64,000 bases of DNA. It comes from Ceratodon purpureus (Eukaryota; Streptophyta; Bryopsida; Pseudoditrichales; Ditrichaceae). Location of the stretch: assembly GCA_014871385.1 (NCBI GenBank), contig CM026426.1, forward strand, positions 15,100,517 through 15,164,516. The letters run 5' to 3'. Positions within the stretch are counted from its first letter, which is position 1. Every line of letters starts with the position of its first letter. The translations under genes and the position numbers were made by a program. The notes under the pieces are model-generated. The model made no database searches. It had not been told where the DNA came from and saw nothing but the letters and a program-made list of their open reading frames with translations. Below, in pieces: positions 1 through 10,877 of the stretch.

Positions 1-440
1 TGATGTATTTTGGTTTTTCGTCTGTTCCCAGGTTTACTAACTTGACCTTGTCCTTGGCTCCATGGGACCATCCTGTAATTATTTCGTTCTGCAAGGTTTG
101 GTTGGCAGGGACGGCGTTAACTGTAATGTTTTCTTGAAGTTCCTGGGAAAAATGAGGTGGTATATCCATTTGGTCTTGTTCAGCCACCATGCTGGCCAAA
201 TGTATTTCCGCTACTGGGATTAAATCAGGGTTGGCCTGAAACACCATGGCTTCTTGTTTGGGTGATAGTCCACCGGCCCAGTTAGTTCCCACATTGTGTC
301 GAATCTGGTTGGTTCGAGCCTTGGTGATGCAGCTATCTACGGGAATTACGACTGTTTTCCCCTGGCATTGTATCCGTATCTGATTTCTAGACCAGTCGTG
401 GATGGCATTCATGTCTCTCAACCAAGGCTGTCTGTTGTAG
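1..440 (-). pseudogene. pol-like segment between protease and reverse transcriptase
   Basis: This is a second reverse-strand frame, overlapping the end of the gag-like frame and open from about 440 to the window edge. It begins with RQPWLRDMNAIHDWSR, matching the GRPWLR...HDW segment at the C-terminal end of retroviral-type aspartic proteases in plant Ty3/gypsy elements. It ends with KLVNLGTDEKPKYI, matching the segment just before reverse transcriptase. The catalytic DTG/DSG of the protease is not present anywhere nearby. The pol frame is shifted relative to gag at the junction around 437-455, so no normal polyprotein could be made. Confidence 0.65.
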
Positions 441-975
441 GTATTTTTGGAGTTCAGGGCTTAACTTGATCAACTTGGATAATGTGATAGTAACATTGGT
501 ATCGTCTAAGATCTGCTGCAAAGGTGAAGATGTATGTGAATTTTCTAGTCCTTCTTGTAAGTCCTGTCGTATCCTATGGAGTCTTTCCCAGTGATTTTCT
601 GAAAAAGGTTTGCGGTGTTCCACTATGTGATTTTCCGTAGGAGCCTTGGATCGGGTCGTTACTACTACAGTACTAATAGTCGACACACTGGTTTCCACTC
701 CGTGTACTTTAGTTAGTGTGACTCCGCCCCTTCTAGGAGTTCCAGGTCCCTTTGGATTTTCCATGGTTCCTTGCTGGCCTGGGTTGGAACGATACTGAGC
801 CCATCGCTGGTGTAACTGAGGGCACTCATCTCGTTTATGATTTAACGAACCACATTCCCAGCACGCATCCCCTCGGCTAGGTTGAAATGCATCTACATTT
901 ATTTCTTCAGGGTATATGGTTGCCGCGGTAGGCCGAGGGCAACTTCCTATTTCTTCAATTGACCACGACTCAAAT
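387..975 (-). pseudogene. gag-like C-terminal part with CCHC zinc knuckle
   Basis: The open frame runs downward from a stop near 975 to a stop at 387. It contains a CCHC knuckle with spacing C-x2-C-x4-H-x4-C (CWECGSLNHKRDEC) at about 812-855. A Ser/Thr-rich linker with TTRSKAP follows, typical of the gag-pro junction in plant Ty3/gypsy elements, and then a leucine-rich helix (LSPELQKYLQQ) that normally sits just before the aspartic protease. The zinc knuckle would bind RNA during particle assembly. The frame ends shortly after the helix because an internal deletion joins it out of frame to later pol sequence. The N-terminal gag domain is absent. Confidence 0.7.
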
Positions 976-976
976 T

Positions 977-2100
977 AATCTAAAAGCTTCTTAAACATAA
1001 AATGCACAATTATTAATATTTTAGGAAATGAGTTCTCAGAATGTTATAATATAGAGAACTGACTCTTAGAATTGTACATGTCACTTTTCCCATGGTGCCA
1101 TTTGAAACGTATGAAAACAAAATGGGGTTTCAGTCTTTGCTATACATGTTGTCGTGAGAAAGGTTGAAACTTACATGTTCGTATGACCCCTGAAGAGCAT
1201 GATGCACTTGGATGGATCTTGAATGCCATTTAGCACATGTTCCCCAGACACGTCCCTACATTGGTGAGTAACAAGTACAAGTGCAACATGAACAATTCTT
1301 CAATGTCGGACATAACAGAAAGAGTTCGCTGCCCGGCAATCACGCTCTACAGGTCGGCGTATTTGATCATCTATTTCGAAATGGCTTTAAACATTCAAAT
1401 AACGAGTTAAATTAAAGACCCCAGAAATAATAAGGGTCAAACAACATCGACGGCATAAACGTCCGATCCTCAGATATGAGCTCCAAGTTCATTTGTATCA
1501 CAACCTCTTAAAAGGGACAATATGAGAAAAAGGTAATAAACTTCATTACCTAATGTTTAAGAAAATGTAGAACTATGACACTGCAACCTGACTCTAAATG
1601 GATAAAAATTGGAGAATGGGTGTGGATCTGGGAGAGGTAAAAGGTACAAAAAACTTATGCAGGACATGATCTTCACAGCCGAAAATTAGGATTACATGGT
1701 AGATTGTTTAACACAAGGATCATGACAAGGATCAAAGAAGGACGGGGGGAAGGGTATTACAGGACTCGCAGGTTATCCATGGCACAGACTACCATCTCGG
1801 AACACAGATAAATGAAGCAAATGAATTATTTAGGGATCTAGCCATGGATACAATGTGAACTCTGGTGCTCATGTCGACCGCTATAATTGCTAGCCGCAAT
1901 TCGGGCCATCATATCATCATTGGATCTTTGACTATTGAAGAGATTATGCAAAACTAACAAAGAAGCTAATACATGTACTTAACCTGAATTTCACTATGTC
2001 CAGTTCTTATGACAACTTCCATCGAATATGTTTTTTTGGATTTCCAATAAAATGACACACGAACTTGAAAAAATGAAACAGTAATGAATAGCAACACCTG
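977..2100. other. AT-rich stretch without recognisable gene
   Basis: No open frame with coding character, no RNA gene and no clear repeat was seen between the retroelement fragment and the start of E1-related sequence. Confidence 0.5.
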
Positions 2101-2109
2101 AGTATTTCG

Positions 2110-2480
2110 GTCTCAGAAGTCGGATAGGTGCATCCCAGCGGCATGATAGATTGGTGGATATCGATCCACACCATTCTCCTCCATCGACCTGTGCCGTGGT
2201 CATTTCTGACAAGATTGATTTTAAATCTCTTCTGACTCTATTTCAAATTCCAAACAAATTTTGTATGTCAATGACTTCTCTTATGATTTTACAACATGGA
2301 GAGCAATTGAAACGAGAAGCTGGGCGAATGTAACGTACCGATTGATTAATAGGAATCTTCGTGTCTATATGATCCAAACCACAAACATAAAATAGAGCGT
2401 CACTGTTAAAACTACACGAAGGAGGAGAATTAAAGGTAGTCATCATTGCTTTCGATATGCATTGATCCCTCACATGAATG
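2110..2480 (-). pseudogene. unrecognised coding-like segment, one in-frame stop
   Basis: A reverse-strand frame is open from 2473 to about 1994 except for one TGA at 2243-2245. It contains a Cys-rich patch (RFNCSPCCKIIREVID) and, after the stop, a Trp/Cys-bearing segment (VDGGEWCGSISTNLSCRW). A possible splice donor lies near 2105. I do not recognise it. It lies beyond the last accessory exon of E1 in the same orientation, so it could be a further exon of that gene, a neighbouring relic, or chance. Confidence 0.25.
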
Positions 2481-2975
2481 GAAACACTCTGAATAGCAAG
2501 TTATTCTTTCAATGAAACAAATAGTTAAGAGAGTTGCTGAACAATGCAGTTTCGAAATATTTAAAGATATGAATATGGTGACAACTGCAGACAGCACGTA
2601 ATATGCATCACAGAATTCCAATCCTCAATCTAACAATATTGCAATGAACATCCATCTGTGACTATAAACATGATTTTGAGATCAAGGCACCCGATAGTTA
2701 CTGCAGTCGGGTGTGGTCGAGTAATCCACCCTGACCTCTAGTGCAATCCAGAATGACGTATAAAAGCAGCACAATGAGAAAAAGTATATGATAACGTCGC
2801 TGGATGTCGAACCAGGTCCATTGTTATAAGCAAAGCAAAACCACAATTAGTGTAACAGTTCTGTCATGTTCCTCATCAGAGGGGTATTATACGCAACATG
2901 TCATATTGAAAACAAATCTACTACGAAAACACGGGGACGAGTAATTCTTGTACTCATCATAGCGTCCTACCTTTC

Positions 2976-5900
2976 TATGGCTCGACAAGACTCAGGTAAC
3001 TACTCTTCCAAACGACTGTCAAATCCTCCGCGAACTGCCCATCTAGAGCATCAGACATTTTCACTATACCCTCCCTCTGATGATTGGGGTAGAGAATCGA
3101 TGCACCTGTGTACTCTGGGTAAACGTGGTTTATTGTAACCTGTTGCATGCTTTGTTCCTAGGAAACCCCATGAACATTGGGTATCCATGTCTTTTTATTC
3201 ATGCGCCAATAAGGACCGCTTTTTCCGATAGCGATTGTTTCATTTGGAAACTCTGGATGTAATATCCAAACTCATTGCTTTGGTTTAAGAGGTTCGCACT
3301 GCATCATCACAAACAGAGAAATATATATGTGATATCAACAATCGAGGTACAAGAATTTTAAGTTTAACTCGTACAGTTCAGATGATCTACCTTGTCGCAT
3401 GGCGGTACTTGCTGCAGATATCGAGATGGCTTATTGCTCTTCCTTTTAGCTCTTCCGACCGTGCCAGGTTCACCGTCATCTTTACTTGATGTTATCCTTG
3501 GAGTATCTGATGTCTCCCCCGATTCAAGGCACGCCGTGTCTGGCATACCTTTCCGTGCCCGTGGTTTTATGAATGGGATAGGTAGTGCGTCTAGACAAAA
3601 GACAGTTAGCTTCAATGTTTGTAATTTGAGATATATGCGATGGATTATATATATACAGCCGCGAACATATAAGGTAGAATGTACACTTTTCAACATTGTA
3701 CAATTCTGGTATAAGTTAATGAGGTTAACTCACTGCATACGGCGACTCTTTTTGTCCCGGTTGTTAGTGCAGGATCGTTGAATGCACCAAAGGCTGTCTC
3801 AGCGGCTGTGGGTTCTTCAGTGAGGGCTAATTCTCTTCTTTCAGAAATAGGATTGTCAGTACAATCGGATATGTGGTCGTCAGTGCCATGCATACTTGTC
3901 ACATTGCCCTTAGGAAGCGGTTCAGTTAATACTCGTGGTCTCTTCGGAAGTTGGAGTGTCCGTGAGTTAACGTCTTCTTCTGAACGCACACATAATGGCA
4001 GGGATTTAGAGGTGGATGCTCCTTCATTGAGTACATTGTGCTCAACAATTACTGATCTCAATCATACAATGGAGCTATGAACAATAATGTGGAAAATTGG
4101 GTTGTACCAACGGGTGGGAGGCTGACATCACCCCTCAAGCGCGATAGACTAGAGGCAGACGCGGTGTTTTCGGTCGAAACTTGAGCTGCACAGAAGGTAT
4201 GTGTCGTCACCCGCTCCTCTTCAATCTCCGTCACTGCCGGTCTTTCTCCTCTGACAAGAGGTGTCTCAGATGTGAACGATCGTTGTCCATTACCTTTATC
4301 AGTCGGTAATGCTGATGAACGTGTATCTAGAAGTAAATCTAATTTTTTTTGCATGCTCTCCATGCCCGTTGCGTAGGCGACCATCTGTTGCTCCATACTC
4401 ATCTTCTAGTCTAATAATGAATTGACGTTTGTACTCACTCTCTGCAGCTCGTTTCCAAACAAACGGAAATTCTGTCTCCTGTATCTTTACCTTTCTGTAA
4501 AACAATTGCGCTTTCTGGTGTTGCCTCTTCCACCTCCTTACAAATATGAGAAACCTACCAACAGTGGAGTGATAATCGTTAGTACATTTTCTCCCTTTGC
4601 AGTGTTGGTAAAAAAAAAACTCTTATTAAAAGATAACAGAACTAGGAATTGACTATGGATAATAATGCAGATATGAGAATTACGGATGCTCACATGAGGA
4701 GAGTCGTTTTGGCCCGGTGCCGTTGATGTTGTCATCGTTACATTCTGTTTTCACGTGTGTCATTGTCCAAACAAACATATCTTAATTCTACAACATGTAT
4801 TCATGAAGTAATTTCACGAAAAAAAATATATATAAAAAGGCACAATTGTGCGACTTAATAAACAGTGTCGGCACCTTAGATTGATTTCTCGCATCCTCAG
4901 AGGATTTATCGACGTCTGTCTGAGAGTCCCACCCCGTTACGTACTCGCTGTCCTCCCACTTCAAAAAGTCTGGATCTTGCTCGTCCAATAGTGGCTGGGA
5001 AAAGAACAACATACAGACGTTAGTTGCAATCACTATTAAACTTACACTGCATTTATCATCCTCGTTAGATTTGAATAAATCGATATGCCAAAGGGATCGG
5101 AATGCAATGTATCTATTCATTACGAAGTGAATTGCTCTAGTAGATAGAGCTAATAGGGAAAATATCATGGCAACAATGGCAAGGGTGATATGGATTGTCC
5201 TGTGATTTTATCTGATATAGATCGTTCATCAACCACACATGATGACATCGTAGCTGTGGATATGAAACGACTTACGCTCCATCGGTCATCAGACGCCTCC
5301 GATGCATCAGTAACTTTTGCCATAGCCGCTCTAAGTCTCTCTCTTTCAGCTTCTCTCTCCGCTTTCTATTCTCTTATTTCTTGTTCTGCTTCTTTCAATT
5401 TCCAGTACTTCACGAGCTTTGCAAAATCCTTCTCGGAACAGTCTTCATGCTTTAGTCCCCGTCTTGTATCCAACCAATGCCTATGGAACACGTACTGCAC
5501 ATTCTTCATGGTCTTCTCAATGAACCATAGAACGTAGTGAGGCTTCAGGTTGGAATCGAAGATGAAGCGTTTGTCCAAATCCTCTTTCTAATTTCTTAGA
5601 TGTTCGCAAGGGTGGTCTCGGAACTTTAATACTGGCAGTTTCAGGTACTTACTTGCACTTGCCTGGATCAGCCTGTGCACGGACAAGCGAATGCTTGGAT
5701 CAATTTCACCTTCAGATGTTGCGGATACCGTCATCGGATAGTTGGCTGATTGAATCTTGAAATTTTTCCTAGCAAGTCGTTGCTGCTAGCGTTGTGCCGT
5801 TTTCTTGGAAACTCCTACTGGGAATAGAGCCTGGGATTGAGGACCAACTCCTGCAGCTGGATTACTCTGCACAGCATATTTACCGCTATTCCGATTAATT

Positions 5901-7295
5901 CCAGCTTCAACGAGAGGAGAAATTCCAAGTTCCGCACCACCGCTGAAACTCGAAGGTACAGTTTGCGTCTGATTCCAAGGAGGCCACTGTCCGATGTTAG
6001 GCATAAAATATGGATTCTCGAGAGGTACTACTGCGGTGTTTCCGTGTGACGCCATGGTTGCCAACATTGCACATGAACATCCTCCGCCAGCTTGTGCATT
6101 GTTACCCGTCAAATCAGATCGTTGAGCAGCCGTCCCCGACGACAACAAAGGCAGCGTTGCACACGGCAGAGAAGGCTCACTAGCCTCTGCGACTTGCACT
6201 GCTGGCCTCATTTGGGAAGGAAGAGCGTTTTGTACCTGCTGTGGAAGATATGCACCGGGGTACATGAATTGCATAGCATTCCTTGCAGCGACACTGCTGG
6301 GGTGGTTTTCAGGAAATCCTAGGGGGAGGCCCCAAGGAGGCAAGAATATTTGGTTATGGGGATATGCACTCATCATGGGAATGCCGCCACCGTTTCCTCC
6401 CTCCAATGGCAATGGAAAATAAGGTTTACGTTGAGAATGATAATTTGGCCATATTAAAACAAAGTTCACGAATGATGTTTCTCTGCTACGTACTAAAGAG
6501 AAATCGTATGATACTCTTTGAGGAGGGAAGAGGGTAATATATATATATTAACATGGATGTATTTCAAAGTGTCATTGCAAGAGCACTGTCCATGATGAGC
6601 TCATTAAGCAAAACGTAGCTTTCGAATAAGACACTCGTGATTACTTAATATCAATTGAACAGGACGTATTAAATCTCGGAGAATAAACATATGAGATCAG
6701 ATATGTAACCCGACTGTATGCGTCGGAAAAATCGCGGAAAAATGATGGGTTTCTGTTGTTGCTTTACCTGCAGCGGTGACATTGTGCTTTGAGAATAAGG
6801 GGCACCAATGGGTAGAACGTTGACATTGCCCCCCTGAGATACATACACGTACATTTTTGACGTTAGTTGAAACAAAGTAATTGAGTTGATGGTGAACGCC
6901 GCAGCAAAGGGAGTTCATGGAGTAATCGCAAGAAAGCTATGTCATGGGAGTCTCTGTGTAGGTATAGAAGAACAGTACAATCCGTTATGTCTAACACGTG
7001 AGATCAACGCTACGGTGCTCATCAATTTAGAACTAAATGTGCTATCATAGAAATAATTCGAGCGCAACCAATAAAATCGCGGCAGTATGTAAACTCACAT
7101 TTCAGAGAGTGTAATTAACTATTGACTGTCTCGAGACTTCCGAGATCACAAACACGTGGATTGGAGTCTGTTAATTGTATTTACCTGAGAATTACTGTTA
7201 GCGGGGACATATCCCAAAGATGCCATGCCGAGATAAATTTGTGTGAAATTTGTATCGCGAAGTACTTGTAGCGTAAGGGGATGTAGTAGTTGGCC
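2976..7295 (-). pseudogene. E1 accessory protein (Ptta/EnSpm plus DUF8039-like), with stops
   Basis: Exons on the reverse strand in coding order are about 7295-7185, 6833-6768, 6469-5276, 4994-4875, 4402-3690 (possibly two exons), 3593-3394 and 3252-2976, with GT-AG junctions at most borders. The product starts Pro/Gln/Gly/Met-rich. It continues with a SKKTAQR motif and a Ptta/EnSpm-type domain (PF03004-like; LDKRFIFD, HRHWLDTRRGLKHEDC, KLVKYWKLKEAEQE), then an acidic segment, a helical region, a basic C-terminus (GRAKRKSNKPSRYL) and a DUF8039-like exon. Proteins of this type are the TnpA-like DNA-binding partners of TNP2. In-frame stops at 5786-5788, 5588-5590, 5366-5368 and 3158-3160 are shown by alignment with the E3 copy, where the first three positions are read through; at the fourth, E3 has Trp. 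The gene is dead. Confidence 0.7.
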
Positions 7296-7436
7296 CTGCA
7301 CATATAGTAGACAACATTTCAGGGATGAGTACATAGAGAAAGAAATGTCCGCTTGTAGTCCCAATCGCTCTTTCGTTTCAGAATTGTTCTGCGATTGTTT
7401 CTGTGAATTAAGTAAACGACATACAGCTCCTATCAA

Positions 7437-9280
7437 TACAAGTTAGAATTGCAAATTTAGAATAGTTCTAATTTGGATTCCGTTACGTTTGTTACGGGTC
7501 GTAGTATCTACACTGTTTTCCTTTGAAATGTCAATGTACATACTCACAAATCTAATTGTGGTGTCAGTAGTAACTATTCGACAACTCCCAATATTATGAT
7601 TCTTCTATTAAACGACATTGTTCTAGAATTGTAGACTGAACAACTACGTCGAAGTTCGCACATGTTCACAGAGATATTAGACAATAAGATATCAGTGTTA
7701 TTCAAATGTGCTTACTATCCTAATTTCGATGACATGTAGAGAGAAATGGAAGTTAGCACGGAGGGGGTAAATCACATTGCTAAGGCAGTATGGCAGTGGC
7801 CATAATACGTACTTGAGACCTCTAACACTATGCGGATGATATGGTGAAAACCAAAAACACGTACCTAAAAAAGCCTGTCTCACGTTTGACCCTTGTTGGA
7901 TGAAGGCGACACGGAGAGTACATTAAACGAGACACACTCTTAGAGTCTTGCTATGCAGAGGGTTTGCCCCAACCATTTTGAGAGCAACTGCGGGAAAACT
8001 ATAAATTTAGTCTACAAAATTGCTATATGTTTCGTGGAATTGCACGTTAATTACTGTTTTCAAAACCTTATACTTTGCCATGATCAGTACCTCACCACAG
8101 GCACATCAAGCCATGTAGACCAAACAATAGGCACTAGTATCTATGTCAGAGAAGTCATCATACTTTGATTTGCAACGGTATTAGAACTTTGGAGGAAGGA
8201 AATTTCTACAGACTCAGCAACAAGGCGACTCTGGCAGAACACACACCATGTAGAGGGGGGGTGGAGGTTGATAGGAAAAAGAGAGTACCTGCTGCGGCGG
8301 CGGGGAAGGAACATAACTTTGTCCACATTCAGAGGCGTCTTTTGTTAATGTATCTATGTTCAATTCCTCGGAATGACGGCGTTAACCCTTGCAAGATTTT
8401 CCAAGCAGCCCACCACCATCACACTCTATGCAACCACAGCCAACCTAACACAGAGTCATGTGTGTAGGCCAAAATGCTGCCACTCACTGCGAAATGCCAA
8501 ATATGGGCATTCAGGATAAATTATGTTGCCCATAGGATAGAGCAAAATGTCTAAAACGTAACCGCCTAGTGAAAGAAGAAATTAACTTAACTGCAATACA
8601 AACCGCAGAAGAAGGCGTTCCAAAAAGCAGACTATGATGCGCATCGTGCTGAAGCGAGAACGCCATTTCTAATAGGAACCTGCCATGTCATCATTTCGAG
8701 ATTGCTTTTAATGCAAGAGTGGAGGTGGACGACAATTTTAGAAGATATGAGACATTTTGATGGACATGGGCGGATAAAGTAAAGTCTCAGGGATACTATT
8801 CTCATCTACCACCTTAGTGATCCTAAGTTTAGATAGCATTTATAGTTCTGTCTCAGGGCCAAGGTATCGCCCTTCTATTGTACTCCCTGAGGTCATTCTC
8901 TTCAGCTACCACTGTCGTCTCTGCTAACGACAAAGTGGAACCTTCCATCAACTCCTGTACCCTTGAACCGAGATATAGAAATTTTTGATCCTACATGAAT
9001 GATGAGGCAGAACTTCCACCACTTAGTAAGAGGGTCGATTCCTGAACTAGTGACTAGCCAGCATGTCTGAAAGGGTGAGCCTAGGGAGCGGCTTCACTAT
9101 GTATGCTTTGAGGCGGAGGTGTTCTACGCGAATCTGGTCAAGGTCAGTTGGCTTGAACAAAATCGCGAAATTCATTCTCCTTCTAAGAACGTTAGCTCTG
9201 TGTCTAGAGAGTACAGTGCAATCCGGTCCTGAAGTGTATGTCTTCTTTCGTGTCGTTTAGTCTGTCTCGTAGATATCGCG
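7437..9280. other. central divergent intergenic region of E1
   Basis: This region lies between the 5' end of the accessory gene and the Cys-rich ORF. No convincing gene was seen. By position it should hold the two divergent promoters. No TATA-like box was assigned with confidence. Confidence 0.4.
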
Positions 9281-9283
9281 TTA

Positions 9284-10132
9284 ATGGTGATTGTCTACAA
9301 TAAGGATTTTGGTGTCAAACTACCTCGTAGAGACGGGTACAATGGCAACCCGAGCTGGTTAGAAAGTTCGATACGTGAATATGAGTTGGGAACCCTCGGG
9401 CCGCGCCATGATTGTGAGACCAGATGCGATTGCGTTGCATGCGATCGACTTAGATGGTTACGGAGTGGGATATGTCGATGTGAGTTACGTCTCGAGTGGG
9501 GGAAAAGTCTGGAGATAGACTTTGCAATGCGTCAAAAGATGTTACGCTGCCGTTGTTCACCCTTTACGGTCCAATATATTGATGAGTCATTCTGTACCTG
9601 TCGCGCCACCTTTCCTACAAAAGAGTTTGTACCGTCTTCTTTGAGTGATTTAAATTTGCCATCTGAGTTCGACGACTCTTTCGACGGTGGAACCCGTAGC
9701 GGCCCCGTTTGTGGCGTGTCTTGTTTTGAGGATGTACTGCGCATGGTTAGTCGAATTGATTGCGAAAGAATTCAAGCAGCGGGCCCTAATGTTAGTGCTG
9801 GGCATACAGAAATTATTGTAAATGACGGTTTTACGGAGCTCATTTCTGGTGAATCACATGGTACTTCCCTACGTCGTCGTGCTTCACCTGCCCCTTCTGA
9901 ACACGACTTGGAGGGACACAGCAAATTCGTCTTCTGTTGTTTGGAAACGTCAGAGGACTTCCTCTCGTTAACGAGACGGAGACATATCGCAGACGGTACA
10001 ATGCAGGCTAAGGAGTACAGAAGCTTTATCACTCGCAAAGTCAACGCGCATGGAGTACCGGGTGGAGCCATAAGGTCAACACTCACGCGAACGATTTTGA
10101 GAACAGATAGTATATTTTCCGTGCTTGGATGA
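9284..10132 (+). CDS. Cys-rich ORF upstream of TNP2 in E1
   Basis: An uninterrupted 282-codon frame. Residues 1-115 hold a Cys/His pattern: IREYELGTLGPRHDC, then C-x-C-x2-C, a Leu-x-Trp, C-x-C-x-L, AMRQ-x2-LRCRC, and a final C-x-C before PTKE. The same pattern, in the same order and at the same place relative to TNP2, occurs in E3 at 60,122-60,562, so the N-terminal domain is real coding sequence. The C-terminal ~165 residues have no counterpart in E3 and include an Arg-rich stretch (SLRRRASPAPSEHD). The Cys spacing suggests a metal-binding domain, but I know no named family for it. The start follows the E3 alignment (MVIVYNKDFG against MSTITYQREYG). It is the only E1 gene without a stop. Confidence 0.65.
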   Translation: MVIVYNKDFGVKLPRRDGYNGNPSWLESSIREYELGTLGPRHDCETRCDCVACDRLRWLRSGICRCELRLEWGKSLEIDFAMRQKMLRCRCSPFTVQYIDESFCTCRATFPTKEFVPSSLSDLNLPSEFDDSFDGGTRSGPVCGVSCFEDVLRMVSRIDCERIQAAGPNVSAGHTEIIVNDGFTELISGESHGTSLRRRASPAPSEHDLEGHSKFVFCCLETSEDFLSLTRRRHIADGTMQAKEYRSFITRKVNAHGVPGGAIRSTLTRTILRTDSIFSVLG

Positions 10133-10877
10133 TTCAATCTGTGCCTGTAACACCGGCATAGATTGCCAGACCATTACAATCACAGTACAGTGTAACTCTG
10201 AAATCCGTGTTTGTTATTGGATTCCAGAATGACAATTTGTTGTTGGTCTGTAGAAATTGAAACCGTGGAATAGCATGCAAGATTACAAATGCCAAATAGC
10301 ACTTCTAATAGGACTGTTATTGTTTTCCCTCTTTCATTAGGCTATGCAAGTGTTGAATCCCCAGGTTAGCCCAACAATGTCACAAAAGCATCCTTTGTGA
10401 TCTGGATTGTATAGTTTTTGTTTTTTAATTTCACAGTCTTAAATAAAGCTTGCTGACTGCGCTTTGAAGCCATGCCAGGCTCGGAGTAGGTTTAGCGTTT
10501 TGAACTTCATTGCTACCTGTGTCATAAACTTCATTGATTTTCATAATCGTGCCCTGAATTAGTGTGGTTAATTTTTGAATGAGTGCATTATGCAATGAGT
10601 TTTATTATACATACAATGAGTACTCTCTTGGATGTAACGGCTGTCCTGGCTTAACAAATTTATATGTACTGCCTACTCATGCAGCGGGAAAATGATTTTT
10701 CCATGATATACCTGTACCATTCACTCCGAATTTATTCAATTTTGACATCATAGCAGTGTACAAATAACAATGATTAATTGTAAACAGATGTGGACATGAA
10801 GCGATTTTGGGAGGAAATGATCACATACACATGTAGCAATTAATTTCAATGAGGGTTGCAATTTAACACACGCAGCC
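10133..10877. other. spacer between Cys-rich ORF and TNP2 of E1
   Basis: No open frame of note. The region is AT-rich and probably holds the TNP2 promoter, or an intron if the Cys-rich ORF is spliced to TNP2. The sequence does not decide between these. Confidence 0.35.

Larger units (their letters stand above)
1..976 (-). mobile_element. Ty3/gypsy-type retroelement fragment, protease region deleted
   Basis: Read on the reverse strand, this stretch runs from a gag-like zinc knuckle into the linker that precedes reverse transcriptase, and then leaves the window at base 1. No LTR is visible. Similarity stops abruptly near 976, just after an in-frame stop, so the copy is truncated on that side. 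The order knuckle, linker, GRPWLRD-like segment, VNLGT-like segment is that of plant Ty3/gypsy polyproteins. The protease that should lie between the linker and the PWLRD segment is missing. The reverse transcriptase, if present, lies outside the window. Confidence 0.75.
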
